From NCBI RefSeq assembly GCF_018219815.1, contig NZ_JADMKU010000003.1, positions 186,001 through 250,000 on the forward strand: 64,000 nucleotides of DNA, written 5' to 3'. The notes under the pieces were generated by a model. The model was not told where the DNA came from and did no database searches. It saw only the letters and a list, made by a program, of their open reading frames with translations. This document shows positions 47,488 to 55,928 of the stretch, one piece after another. Position 1 is the first letter of the stretch. Each line of letters opens with the position of its first letter. The position numbers were made by a program, and so were the translations under genes. The DNA is from Thalassovita aquimarina (GTDB lineage Bacteria; Pseudomonadota; Alphaproteobacteria; Rhodobacterales; Rhodobacteraceae).

Positions 47488-48171
47488 GTGACCCATTTCA
47501 AACGTTTCGCGATTTACTACGCCCCCAATCCCGGGCCGTTTGCCGATTTCGGCGCGTCCTGGCTGGGCTGGGACCTGACGGCGGGTACGCCCGTGGCCCA
47601 TGCGCGGGTCGAGGGGCTGGATGTCGCCGCGCTGACCGAAACGCCGCGCAAATACGGGCTGCACGGTACGGTGAAGCCGCCGTTCCGGCTGGCAGACGGC
47701 ACCGATTTCGACGGGCTGTCGGCGGCGGCGGAAAGCCTTTGCGCGGGGCAGGCCCCGGTGGTGCAGGACGGTCTGGCGCTGACCCGGCTGGGCGGGTTCC
47801 TGGCGCTGACCGTGACCGGCGATACCGCGGCGCTCGTCGATCTGGCGGCGGCGATTGTGCGCGGGCTCGATGGCTTCCGCGCCCCGGCCTCCGAGGAGGA
47901 ACTGGCGCGCCGCCGCAAGGCCAACCTGAGCACCCGGCAGGAGGCGCTGCTGCTTCAATGGGGATACCCCTACGTGATGGAGGAATTCCGGTTTCACATC
48001 ACCCTGACTGGCAAGTTGGGCAAGGACCGGGCCGAAACCGTGCGGCAGCGTCTCGACCCGCTGGTCGCGCCGCTGCTGCCCGCGCCCTTCGCGATCAACG
48101 ACCTGTGCCTGGTGGGCGAGGATGATGACGGCATGTTCCACCTGATCCAACGTTACGCCCTTTCCGGCTGA
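47488..48171 (+). CDS. DUF1045 / phosphonate-metabolism 2H-phosphoesterase-like protein
   Basis: A 227-residue protein of the DUF1045 type often found with C-P lyase genes (annotated as phosphonate-metabolism protein). It carries two HxT motifs, in YGLHGTVKPPF (about 70) and FRFHITLTGK (about 170), as in 2H phosphoesterases, with a comparable spacing. I start at GTG 47488, with AGAGG upstream; the longer frame to 47425 lacks a site. The gene overlaps the 3' end of phnN by 19 bases, on the opposite strand. PhnP, the cyclic phosphodiesterase, is missing from this cluster, so this protein is the obvious candidate replacement (inference). Confidence 0.8.
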   Translation: MTHFKRFAIYYAPNPGPFADFGASWLGWDLTAGTPVAHARVEGLDVAALTETPRKYGLHGTVKPPFRLADGTDFDGLSAAAESLCAGQAPVVQDGLALTRLGGFLALTVTGDTAALVDLAAAIVRGLDGFRAPASEEELARRRKANLSTRQEALLLQWGYPYVMEEFRFHITLTGKLGKDRAETVRQRLDPLVAPLLPAPFAINDLCLVGEDDDGMFHLIQRYALSG

Positions 48172-48698
48172 AGCGCGGCGCTGAAGGCCGCGACGGCCTC
48201 GTCCAGGGTGCCGTCATTGCGGATCACGACCGGGTTCAATCCCTCGGCCAGCCGGAAATCGGCGCGTTGCAGGCGCTTGGCCTGCTCCTCGGCCGTTTCG
48301 CGCCCGCGCGCGGCCAGCCGCGCCGCCAGAACCTGCGGCGATGCGGTGATCGAAACGATCATCGACCGGTCGAAGCGCTTTTCCAGTTCGGGCAGCACCG
48401 CGCGCGACAGGTTGGCCAGCACGTCGCGCCCGGCGCTCAGCTCGGCATCGACCGAGGCCGGAATGCCATAGCGCATCCCGTGTGCCTGCCAGTGCAACGC
48501 GAAGTCGCCGCGCCGGACCTGTGCCTCGAATTCCTCCGGCGTGACTGCCTCGGCGTCTTCGCAGCCGGCTTCGGCGCTGCGGGTGATCACCCGGCGGACC
48601 CGGCGGATTTCGGGATGGCGGGCGCAGACCGCCTCCATCACCGTGTCCTTGCCAACGCCCGACGGGCCGACCACCGCTATGAACCGGCCCGGGATCAT
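48153..48698 (-). CDS. phnN: ribose 1,5-bisphosphokinase PhnN
   Basis: A 181-residue P-loop kinase converting ribose 1,5-bisphosphate to PRPP, the last step of the C-P lyase route. Walker A VVGPSGVGKDTVM at the start, and guanylate-kinase-like segments RVITRSAEAGCEDAEAV and FALHWQAHGMRYGIP follow. It overlaps phnL by an ATGA junction and the convergent DUF1045 gene by 19 bases at the end. Confidence 0.92.
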   Translation of the reverse strand: MIPGRFIAVVGPSGVGKDTVMEAVCARHPEIRRVRRVITRSAEAGCEDAEAVTPEEFEAQVRRGDFALHWQAHGMRYGIPASVDAELSAGRDVLANLSRAVLPELEKRFDRSMIVSITASPQVLAARLAARGRETAEEQAKRLQRADFRLAEGLNPVVIRNDGTLDEAVAAFSAALQPERA

Positions 48699-49378
48699 GC
48701 CGCCATCCCGGGGGTGAAGCCGGTCACGTCGATTTCGCGGTCACAGACCCGCTCGCGCGCCGCCTCGTCGTGGAAGATGCCGACGATGGCCGCGCCGCGC
48801 GCCTTGGCGTCTTCGATCAGGCTCAGCACCACTTCGCGGTTGGTCGCATCCAGGCTCGCCGTCGGTTCGTCCAGCAGAAGCGCCGGGAAGGTATGGGCGA
48901 AGCCGCGCGCGATGTTCACCCGCTGCTGTTCGCCGCCCGAAAAGGTCGTGGGCGACAGCGACCACAGCCGTTCGGGAATGTTCAGCCGTCGCAGCAGCTC
49001 TTCGGCCCTAGCCTGGGCCGCCTCGCCATCCACGCCGACCTGCAGCAGCGGCTCGGCCACCACGTCGATCGTCGCCACCCGCGGCACCACGCGCAGGAAC
49101 TGGCTGACATAGCCCAGGACCTCGCGCCTGAGCGCTAGAATCTCGCGCGGTTCGGCCTGGGCCACGTCGACGCCACCCACAACGATGCGCCCCGCATTGG
49201 CAAGGTAATTGCCGTAAATCATCCGCATCAGGGTCGATTTTCCCGCCCCCGACGCGCCCACCAGCGCCACGCATTCGCCGGGCGCTACCTTCAGCTCCGC
49301 ATCCTGCATCACCGGGATCACCGCCGACCCCTGGTTATGCAGCACGAAGCTCTTCGAAACACCGCTGATCTCAATCAT
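48695..49378 (-). CDS. phnL: C-P lyase ABC-like ATPase PhnL
   Basis: ABC-type ATPase of 227 residues that is part of the C-P lyase machinery, not of a transporter. Walker [16 protein letters not shown], signature FSGGEQQRVNIARG and Walker B ALLLDEPTASLD are intact. Start at 49378 (MIEISGV) has an AGAGG upstream; the frame begins at 49405 but that extension runs through a repeat element. It is separated from phnK by a 61-base gap that contains a hairpin. Confidence 0.92.
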   Translation of the reverse strand: MIEISGVSKSFVLHNQGSAVIPVMQDAELKVAPGECVALVGASGAGKSTLMRMIYGNYLANAGRIVVGGVDVAQAEPREILALRREVLGYVSQFLRVVPRVATIDVVAEPLLQVGVDGEAAQARAEELLRRLNIPERLWSLSPTTFSGGEQQRVNIARGFAHTFPALLLDEPTASLDATNREVVLSLIEDAKARGAAIVGIFHDEAARERVCDREIDVTGFTPGMAA

Positions 49379-49386
49379 CTCATCTG

Positions 49387-49437
49387 CCTCTTTTTCTTGG
49401 CACAAATACCCCGGGGGTGTGGGGGCAGCGCCCCCAC
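49387..49437 (-). repeat. intergenic repeat copy with hairpin between phnK and phnL
   Basis: GTGGGGGC (49419-49426) and GCCCCCAC (49430-49437) form an exact eight-base-pair stem with a three-base loop. Next to it on the minus strand is a CCCCCGGGGTATTT...CAAGAAAAAG motif (49387-49417) related to the one at 15439-15467. It lies between cotranscribed phn genes, so it could affect mRNA processing or termination. Confidence 0.5.
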
Positions 49438-49439
49438 GA

Positions 49440-50210
49440 TCACACCTGCAACACCGAACTGACCAGCAGCTGGGTATAGCCGTGCTGCGGATCGTCCAGC
49501 ACCTGGTCGGTCAGACCGGTTTCCACCACGTGACCGTCCTTCATCACCATCAGCCGGTCGGCCAGCAGCCGCACCACGGCCAGGTCATGGGTCACGATGA
49601 TGGCGCTCAGTCCCATTTCGCGCACCAGCCCGCGCAGCAGGTCCAGCAGCCGCGCCTGCACCGACACGTCCAGACCGCCGGTGGGTTCGTCCATGAACAC
49701 CAATCGAGGCCCGGTCACCAGGTTGCGCGCGATCTGCAGCCGCTGCTGCATGCCGCCCGAAAAGGCGCTTGGCCGGTCGTCGATCCGTTCGGCGTTGATT
49801 TCGACCCGGCCCAGCCAGTCGATCGCCTTGTGCCGGATATCGCCGTAATGGCGCGCGCCCACGGCCATCAGCCGTTCGCCGACATTGCCGCCCGCCGAAA
49901 CGCCCATGCGCAGCCCATCGCGGGCATGCTGGTGCACGAAGGCCCAGTCGGTGCGGCCCAGCATCCGGCGTTCCGGTTCGCTCATCGTCACCGTGTCGCG
50001 CATGCCGTCGGCGCGGGTGTCGAACAGAACCTCGCCCGCATCCGGGGCCAGGTGGCCCGCCAGGCAGTTCAGCAGGGTCGATTTGCCCGACCCGGATTCG
50101 CCGACGATGCCCATCACCTCCCCGGGGTAAAGGTCGAAGGACACGTTCTTGCAGCCGATCCGGTTACCGTAGAATTTGGTCAGATTCTTGACCTGGAACA
50201 GCGGGGTCAT
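49440..50210 (-). CDS. phnK: C-P lyase ABC-like ATPase PhnK
   Basis: ABC-type ATPase of 256 residues that binds the PhnGHIJ core. Walker A MGIVGESGSGKSTLLN, signature AFSGGMQQRLQIARNL and Walker B LVFMDEPTGGLDVSVQ. The oligopeptide-transporter-like subtype is typical of PhnK. It overlaps phnJ by four bases at its start. Confidence 0.93.
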   Translation of the reverse strand: MTPLFQVKNLTKFYGNRIGCKNVSFDLYPGEVMGIVGESGSGKSTLLNCLAGHLAPDAGEVLFDTRADGMRDTVTMSEPERRMLGRTDWAFVHQHARDGLRMGVSAGGNVGERLMAVGARHYGDIRHKAIDWLGRVEINAERIDDRPSAFSGGMQQRLQIARNLVTGPRLVFMDEPTGGLDVSVQARLLDLLRGLVREMGLSAIIVTHDLAVVRLLADRLMVMKDGHVVETGLTDQVLDDPQHGYTQLLVSSVLQV

Positions 50211-51079
50211 GCCGCATCCTCCTCAAATGGGACGCCCTGCGCGCCGACATGGCCTGCGGCGCGGCGCGAATGGCAGAAATCTGTGTCGGAACAGACGAAC
50301 ATTCGCCCGCCCGCGTCGTCCATGATCACTTCGTCCAGATAAGACGTTTCCGACCCGCACAGATCGCAGGCGTGATCGGCCTTGCTGGCCTCGAACGGGT
50401 AATCCTCGAAATCCAGGCTGACGACCTTGGTGTAGGGCGGCAGCGCGTAGATCCGTTGTTCCCGGCCCGCGCCGAACAGCTGAATGGCCGCCATTTCCAG
50501 TTTCGGATTGTCGAATTTCGGGATCGGCGAGGGGTCCATCACATAGCGCCCCTCGACCTTCACCGGATAGGCGTAGGAGGTCGAAATCGCACCGTTTTTC
50601 GAAATGTCCTCGTAAAGCTTCACATGCATCAGCCCGTATTCTTCCAGCGCATGCATCTTGCGGGTCTCGGTTTCGCGCGGCTCCAGGAAGCGCAGCGGTT
50701 CCGGGATTGGCACCTGATAGACCAGGATCTGGTCTTCGCGCAGGTCCTCCTCGGGGATGCGGTGGCGGGTCTGGATCACGTCCGCTTTCGCGGTTTCCTC
50801 GCTGGTCGCCACGCCCGCCGTCTTCTCGAAGAACTTGCGGATCGACACCGCGTTGGTGGTGTCGTCGGCGCCCTGATCGATCACCTTCATCGTGTCCTCG
50901 GGCGTCAGCACCGAGGCGCTGACCTGCACGCCGCCGGTGCCCCAGCCATAAGGCATCGGCATTTCGCGCGACGCGAAAGGCACCTGGTAACCGGGGATCG
51001 CCAACCCCTTGAGGATGGCGCGGCGGATCATCCGCTTGGTCTGTTCATCCAGATAGGCGAAGTTATATTCTTGGTTCAT
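50207..51079 (-). CDS. phnJ: carbon-phosphorus lyase PhnJ
   Basis: Radical-SAM C-P lyase that breaks the C-P bond of ribosyl-phosphonate, 290 residues. The cysteines Cys238, Cys241, Cys263 and Cys269 (C-x2-C, then C-x5-C) match the unusual spacing that holds the Fe-S cluster in PhnJ. The glycine in AIPGYQVPFA is where the family places the radical-bearing residue. It overlaps phnI at its start by four bases. Confidence 0.96.
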   Translation of the reverse strand: MNQEYNFAYLDEQTKRMIRRAILKGLAIPGYQVPFASREMPMPYGWGTGGVQVSASVLTPEDTMKVIDQGADDTTNAVSIRKFFEKTAGVATSEETAKADVIQTRHRIPEEDLREDQILVYQVPIPEPLRFLEPRETETRKMHALEEYGLMHVKLYEDISKNGAISTSYAYPVKVEGRYVMDPSPIPKFDNPKLEMAAIQLFGAGREQRIYALPPYTKVVSLDFEDYPFEASKADHACDLCGSETSYLDEVIMDDAGGRMFVCSDTDFCHSRRAAGHVGAQGVPFEEDAA

Positions 51080-52164
51080 TCCGCAGCCTCCGGCATCGTT
51101 TGGGCCTGTGCTTCGGCCCGCATTTTCCGCACCAGTTCCAGTTCCGACTGGAAGTCGACGTAATGGGGCAGCTTGATGTGTTCGAGGAACCCGGTTGCCT
51201 GGATATTGTCGGCGTGATACAGCACGAATTCTTCGTCCTGCGCGGGCGCGCCCATGTTGTCCTCGCCCATTTCCTTCCAGCGCAGCGCGCGGTCGACCAG
51301 CGCCATGGAAATCGCCTTGCGCTCGGTCTGGCCGAAAACCAATCCATAGCCGCGGGTGAATTGGGGCGGCTCAGATTTCGATCCGGCGAACTGGTTCACC
51401 GTTTCGCATTCGGTCAGCTCGATTTCCCCGATCTCGACCGCGAACCCCAGTTCCGGAATGTCCATTTCCACCGCGCAGGTGCCGATGCGCAATTCGCCGA
51501 CAAAGGCGTGGTTGCGGGCGTAGCCGCGCTGCGTCGAATAGGCCATGCCGAGGATGAAACCCTCGTCGCCACGGGTCAGAGATTGCAGCCGCAGCGCCCG
51601 GTCGGCGGGCAGTTCCAGCGGTTCGCGGGTCAGATCGCGCGGGGTTTCATCGCTGTCCGCCTCGGTCTGGATCAGCCCCTCCTTGTTCAGGAAATCGGTG
51701 ATATGCGGTACCGGTCCTGCCTGCGTCTCACGCCTCGGGGCCTCGGGCGCCTCGCCATCGGCGGCCAGTTTGAAATCCAGCAGACGATGGGTGTAATCGA
51801 AGGTCGGGCCCAGGATCTGACCGCCCGGCGCGTCCTTGAAGGTCGCGCTGATGCGGCGGTCGCACTGCATCGCTTCGGTGTCGACCGGGTTGGTGGAACC
51901 GAAACGGGGCAGGGTGGTGCGATAGGCGCGAATGAGGAAGATCGCCTCGATCAAGTCGCCGCGCGACTGCTTGATCGCAAGCGCTGCGAGATCGGGATCG
52001 TAAAGCGATCCTTCCGCCATCACCCGGTTTACCGCCAGCGTCATCTGTTCGCGGATCTGTTCGACCGACAGTTCGGGCACGTTCACGTCGCCGCGCCGTT
52101 CCTCGGCCAGCCATGCGTGAGCGGCATCGATCGCCTTTTCGCCGCCTTTGACTGCTACATACAT
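51076..52164 (-). CDS. phnI: C-P lyase core subunit PhnI
   Basis: A 362-residue PhnI, which with PhnG, H and J couples phosphonate to ribose in the nucleosidase-type first step. Features are MYVAVKGGEKAI at the start, LAIKQSRGDLIEAIFLIRAYRTTLPR, and ARNHAFVGELR. Start at 52164 shares one base with the phnH stop (TGATG). A longer frame runs antisense into phnH and is not used. Confidence 0.94.
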   Translation of the reverse strand: MYVAVKGGEKAIDAAHAWLAEERRGDVNVPELSVEQIREQMTLAVNRVMAEGSLYDPDLAALAIKQSRGDLIEAIFLIRAYRTTLPRFGSTNPVDTEAMQCDRRISATFKDAPGGQILGPTFDYTHRLLDFKLAADGEAPEAPRRETQAGPVPHITDFLNKEGLIQTEADSDETPRDLTREPLELPADRALRLQSLTRGDEGFILGMAYSTQRGYARNHAFVGELRIGTCAVEMDIPELGFAVEIGEIELTECETVNQFAGSKSEPPQFTRGYGLVFGQTERKAISMALVDRALRWKEMGEDNMGAPAQDEEFVLYHADNIQATGFLEHIKLPHYVDFQSELELVRKMRAEAQAQTMPEAAE

Positions 52165-52733
52165 CAGGCCGCCTCCACTTTCGTGCTGCGCGGCAGGGCC
52201 GCGATGCGGTCGCCGCAGGTGAAGAAGAAATCCAGGCCCAGCGGGAATTGCATCGCGTTGGCCTGCAACGCCGCCGGATCGGGTAGGTTCAGCGCCGCGG
52301 TGTCCTTGATGCCCGGCCCGCGAAGCGTGGCGCCGGTCGTTTCCAGCGCGGGCATTTCCACCACCAGGGTGGTGCCGCGGTCGGGATATTCGGGATTGCC
52401 GATCGGGTAGCCATTGAGCGGCAGCAAATCGTCCCATTCGCCGAAAGCGAAGGCGGCGTGTTCGCGTCCGGCAAAGGGCGCGCCGGTGTGGAAGGTGATC
52501 CAGTCGCGCAGGTCGGGACAATCCAGCGCCCCGGCCAGATGCACCGGCGTGTTGCCGTCAAGCAGGGTCAGCGCCAGCGTTCCGGCGGCACGGGACATCG
52601 GCGCGGGCGGTTCCGCGCCAGTCAGAACCTCGATCAGGCCCGGCCGGGCCATCACGTTCATCACCGCGCGAAAGGCGCGGGCGGCATCCTGCGGCGCTTC
52701 GGCGAAACCGCCGGTCAATGCGGTGGCGTGCAT
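52164..52733 (-). CDS. phnH: C-P lyase core subunit PhnH
   Basis: A 189-residue PhnH, a PLP-fold-like structural subunit of the C-P lyase core. FAEAPQDAARAFRAVMNVMARPG at the start and the GPGI, FPLGLDFFFTCGDRIAALPRST segment near the end are typical. Start at 52733 shares one base with the phnG stop; phnI starts on its own stop in the same way, evidence for tight translational coupling. Confidence 0.92.
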   Translation of the reverse strand: MHATALTGGFAEAPQDAARAFRAVMNVMARPGLIEVLTGAEPPAPMSRAAGTLALTLLDGNTPVHLAGALDCPDLRDWITFHTGAPFAGREHAAFAFGEWDDLLPLNGYPIGNPEYPDRGTTLVVEMPALETTGATLRGPGIKDTAALNLPDPAALQANAMQFPLGLDFFFTCGDRIAALPRSTKVEAA

Positions 52734-53176
52734 CAGTCTTCCCCTCTTACCATGGTGAAAAAATCGACCTTGGTCGCTGCCGCCTTTTCGGCGCGGTCGG
52801 CCTTGGCCTTGGTCATCTCGGCCTTCAGCGGGGTCAGGATCGCGTCGCGGATCGCCCCGGCGGCGCGGGTCTGCATCAGCGCGTCGATCAGCGCGGCGGT
52901 TTCCGCCTTCGCCTTGTCGCGCCCCTGCACGTAGCCATGGCCGACCTCGCCACTGTCGAGCCGTACAGAACAGCGCGTCACCGTCATTTCGCCAAGGTTG
53001 AACGGCGCGCCGGTGCCGCCCATCCGTCCGCGCACCATCGCGCCCCCCACTTCGGGGGCGCGCAAATGGGTGAAACCGGGCCTTTCCGCCGCCGTTTCCC
53101 ACAATGCCGCCAAACGGTCTGCCGGCGCCTTGGCCAGCAGGCCGATCCAGCCTTTTCTCTCTTCGATCTCGTGCAT
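52733..53176 (-). CDS. phnG: C-P lyase core subunit PhnG
   Basis: A 147-residue PhnG, small subunit of the C-P lyase core. It has GWIGLLAKAPADRL, PEVGGAMVRGRMGGTGAPFNLGEMTVTRCSV and GHGYVQGRDKAKAETAALIDALMQ blocks. It is the first gene of the phnGHIJKLN run and starts next to the operator region shared with the divergent phnF. Confidence 0.92.
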   Translation of the reverse strand: MHEIEERKGWIGLLAKAPADRLAALWETAAERPGFTHLRAPEVGGAMVRGRMGGTGAPFNLGEMTVTRCSVRLDSGEVGHGYVQGRDKAKAETAALIDALMQTRAAGAIRDAILTPLKAEMTKAKADRAEKAAATKVDFFTMVRGED

Positions 53177-53177
53177 C

Positions 53178-53223
53178 TAGACACCTTGTCGATTTGTCTA
53201 TTTAACTATACAACTAGACAAAT
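53178..53223. promoter_or_regulatory. phnF/phnG divergent operator-promoter region
   Basis: ATTTGTCTA (53192-53200) and TAGACAAAT (53215-53223) form an exact nine-base inverted repeat with a 14-base spacer. A third TAGACA half-site lies at 53178-53183, next to the phnG start. The arms also look like promoter elements for phnG (TTGTCT then TATAGT on the minus strand). PhnF/GntR regulators bind such sites; autoregulation of phnF and repression of phnG are inferred. Confidence 0.6.
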
Positions 53224-53280
53224 CATACGCCGAGTCGCGGCGGAAAAGAAGACGCAGAATTGTGAAACATTGGTGACGAC

Positions 53281-53988
53281 ATGCCGAAGACCCCGGTCTG
53301 GAAATCGATTGCGACGGCCCTGACATCGGAAATTGCCGCCGGGCATTACCGTCCCGGGGACAAGTTGCCGACCGAATCGGAACTGTCGGCGCGCTTCGGT
53401 GTGAACCGGCACACGGTGCGCCGCGCCCTGCAGGACATGCAGGAAAAGGGCCTGACACATGCCCGCCGCGGCGCCGGGGTTTTCGTGTTGGCGGAAGCCA
53501 CCGACTATCCCATCGGCAAGCGGGTGCGGTTCCACCAGAACCTCGAAGCGGCCGGACGGATGCCGGCCAAGCGCATCCTGACCTTGCAGACCCGCCCCTG
53601 CGACCGTGACGAGGCCTCCGCGCTGCAGCTGAAATCGGGCGATCCGGTACATGTCTACGAGGGCCTGTCGCTGGCCGACAACGTGGCGGTGGCGCTGTTC
53701 CGGTCGGTTTTTCCCGCTGACAGGTTTCCGGGGCTGCTGGAGGATCTGGATCACATGCGGTCGGTGACCCGGGCCCTGGCGGCCGTGGGGGTAAAGGACT
53801 ACACCCGTGCCTCGACCCGGCTGACGGCCAAGACAGCGACCGCGACGCAGGCGTTGCAGCTCAACATCGCCGAAGGCGCCCCGATTTTGCGGACGGTGGG
53901 GATCAACGTGGATACCGATGGCTGCCCGGTGGAATACGGCCATACCTGGTTTGTCGGTGATCGCATCACCCTGGTCGTGGAGGACTAG
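53281..53988 (+). CDS. phnF: phosphonate operon GntR-family regulator PhnF
   Basis: A 235-residue GntR/HutC regulator. The N-terminal winged helix (about 8-70) has GHYRPGDKLPTESELSARFGVNRHTVRRAL, and the C-terminal UTRA effector domain (about 85-230) includes VYEGLSLADN and ARLTAKTATAT-like segments. It is divergent from phnG with an operator-like inverted repeat between. PhnF is known to repress phosphonate or phosphate-linked genes in relatives. Confidence 0.9.
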   Translation: MPKTPVWKSIATALTSEIAAGHYRPGDKLPTESELSARFGVNRHTVRRALQDMQEKGLTHARRGAGVFVLAEATDYPIGKRVRFHQNLEAAGRMPAKRILTLQTRPCDRDEASALQLKSGDPVHVYEGLSLADNVAVALFRSVFPADRFPGLLEDLDHMRSVTRALAAVGVKDYTRASTRLTAKTATATQALQLNIAEGAPILRTVGINVDTDGCPVEYGHTWFVGDRITLVVED

Positions 53989-54066
53989 AAGCAAAGATCT
54001 TTGTCATATGCCCGATACAGACGGGCCGTAAAACGCCACTGACCGTTTCGAGGACGGAGTGGATTG

Positions 54067-55248
54067 ATGTCGCAGATTTTACCCCCCCTGCGCCTGACCG
54101 GGGCAACGGTTCTGCGCGACGGGCAGATGCAGGACCGGTCGGTTGTGATCGAGCACGGGCGCATTTCCAAGGGGCCACAGCCCGCCATCGACCTGTCAGG
54201 ATACTACATCCTGCCGGGGATCATCGACCTGCATGGCGATGCGTTCGAACGCCACATCGCACCGCGCCCCACCGCGCCGTTCCCGATCGAAACCGGGCTG
54301 CGCGCGACCGACCGCGAAGCGGCGGCCAACGGGGTGACAACGGCCTGGCTGGCGCAAAGCTGGTCCTGGGAAGGCGGCAGGCGCGGCCCGGATTTCGCCG
54401 AAGAGGTGATGCAGGCGCTGGAACGGTACAGATCGCAAGGCCTGATCGATCTGCGGCTGCAACTGCGCTATGAAACCCACATGGTCGAAAGCGAAGACCG
54501 GCTGCTGACCGCGATCCGTCGTCATGGCATCGACTACGTCGTTTTCAACAACCACCTGGACGAGGCGTTGGAAGCGGTGACGAGCAATCCCGCAAAGATC
54601 GCGCACTGGGCGTCGCAAAATGGCCGCACGCCCGCGCAACATATGGACATCGTGCGCGTCGCGGCGGCGCGCCGTGCCGAGGTGCCGCGCCACCTGTGCA
54701 GGCTGGCCGAGGCCTTCGACACGATGGGTATCGCTTATGGGTCGCATGACGATGCCACGGCGGAAGCGCGCGAACACTTTGCGATGATCGGTGCGCGGAT
54801 TTGCGAATTCCCGACCAAGCGGGCCCCGGCGGCGGCCGCCGCCGCAATGGGCGATCCGGTCCTTATGGGCGCGCCCAACGTGGTGCGCGGCGGGTCGCAA
54901 TCGGGCAATATCCCGGCCGCGCAGCTTGTGCGCGAAGGGCTCTGCGACGCGCTGGTGTCGGACTACTTCTATCCCGCGCTGGCGCAGGCGGCCTTCCGGC
55001 TGGTCGATATGGGCGTGCTGTCGCTGCCCAAGGCTTGGGCGCTGGTATCAGAACGCCCGGCGCAGATCCTGCGGCTGGCCGATCGCGGCGTGATCGATTA
55101 CGGCAAGCGCGCCGACCTGGTGGTGATCCACAAACGCACCCGCGCGATCGAGGCGACGATCAGTGACGGGCGTCTGGCCTACCTCGCCGGGGAAGCCGCA
55201 CACCGCTTCATGTCGCGGACCAACCTGCTGCGGATGGCGGCCGAATAG
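54067..55248 (+). CDS. phnM: PhnM-type amidohydrolase (paralogue 2)
   Basis: A 393-residue amidohydrolase related to PhnM. HxD in LPGIIDLHGDAFERHIAPRP, followed by YETHM, NNHLDEAL and YGSHDDAT metal-binding regions, and the GAPNVVRGGSQSGN block. Start at ATG 54067, with GGAG nine bases upstream; a TTG at 54064 is alternative. It follows phnF by about 78 bases on the same strand. Both PhnM copies retain the metal residues, so both may be active; the first copy's gene is 6.6 kb away. Confidence 0.88.
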   Translation: MSQILPPLRLTGATVLRDGQMQDRSVVIEHGRISKGPQPAIDLSGYYILPGIIDLHGDAFERHIAPRPTAPFPIETGLRATDREAAANGVTTAWLAQSWSWEGGRRGPDFAEEVMQALERYRSQGLIDLRLQLRYETHMVESEDRLLTAIRRHGIDYVVFNNHLDEALEAVTSNPAKIAHWASQNGRTPAQHMDIVRVAAARRAEVPRHLCRLAEAFDTMGIAYGSHDDATAEAREHFAMIGARICEFPTKRAPAAAAAAMGDPVLMGAPNVVRGGSQSGNIPAAQLVREGLCDALVSDYFYPALAQAAFRLVDMGVLSLPKAWALVSERPAQILRLADRGVIDYGKRADLVVIHKRTRAIEATISDGRLAYLAGEAAHRFMSRTNLLRMAAE

Positions 55249-55273
55249 GGAACCTTCGTTCCGCGATTGCGGC

Positions 55274-55366
55274 CTATTCGTATTTTTCCAAAAACGCCTC
55301 GACGCTCATTCGCCGGAAATCCGTCAGCGCGTCATGCGACCAGTCCCACCAGGCCAGCGCCATCAG
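55274..55366 (-). other. displaced 3' coding segment of the frameshifted acyltransferase
   Basis: In the +1-shifted minus frame, this stretch encodes the conserved tail LMALAWWDWSHDALT then DFRRMSVEAFLEKYE, ending in TAG at 55274-55276. It has no start of its own and only makes sense as the end of the acyltransferase reading frame. Confidence 0.7.
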
Positions 55367-55877
55367 GGCGGTCCGCGATGGCGGCGGGAAACCGTTCCCG
55401 GATCGGCTGCGCCGGGATGCCCGCGACGATCATGTAGGGCGCCACGTCGCGCGTCACCACCGCGCCCGAGGCAACGATGGCACCGTGCCCGATGGTCACC
55501 TCGGGCTTCACCTGCGCGTTATGGCCGATCCATGTGTCATGGCCGATCACCGCGCGGCGGCCGTGGCGATGGGCGAAGAATTCGGCGTCGTGTTCGACGT
55601 CGTCCCAGTAATCGGCGCTGCGATAGAGGAAATGATGCAGGCTGGCGCGGTCCATCGGGTGATCGGTCGCGCCGATCCGCACGAAGCTGGCGATATTGGC
55701 GAATTTGCCCACCTCCGCATTGGCGATATCGGCGTAGCGGTCGCAATAGGAATAATCGCCGATATGGCTGTGGCCGATCCGGCTGCCCTTGCCGATCTCG
55801 CAATAACGGCCGAAGGTCACCTCGGTCAGCGATACATCGTCATGAATCACCGGTTCATCCGCGCGCAGTTTCGCCAT
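55332..55877 (-). CDS. phn-associated hexapeptide-repeat acyltransferase, C-terminus disrupted by frameshift
   Basis: A left-handed beta-helix acyltransferase of the phosphonate-cluster type (MAKLRADEPVIHDDVSLTEV, FGRYCEIGKGSRIGHSHIGDY, GATDHPMDRASLHHF). Start at 55877 follows AAAGGA. After RERFPAAIADR the frame gives an unrelated short tail and stops at 55332. One frame over, the DNA continues with ALAWWDWSHDAL and DFRRMSVEAFLEKYE to a stop at 55274, which fits the expected C-terminal helices. One extra C in a CCC run (about 55366-55368) would explain it. Removal gives a 200-residue protein. This is either a sequencing error or a real mutation. Confidence 0.75.
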   Translation of the reverse strand: MAKLRADEPVIHDDVSLTEVTFGRYCEIGKGSRIGHSHIGDYSYCDRYADIANAEVGKFANIASFVRIGATDHPMDRASLHHFLYRSADYWDDVEHDAEFFAHRHGRRAVIGHDTWIGHNAQVKPEVTIGHGAIVASGAVVTRDVAPYMIVAGIPAQPIRERFPAAIADRPDGAGLVGLVA

Positions 55878-55928
55878 GCGCTTATCCTTTCGTTCGTTCA
55901 TTGGTTCCGACCGGCGGCTGCCGGCGGG

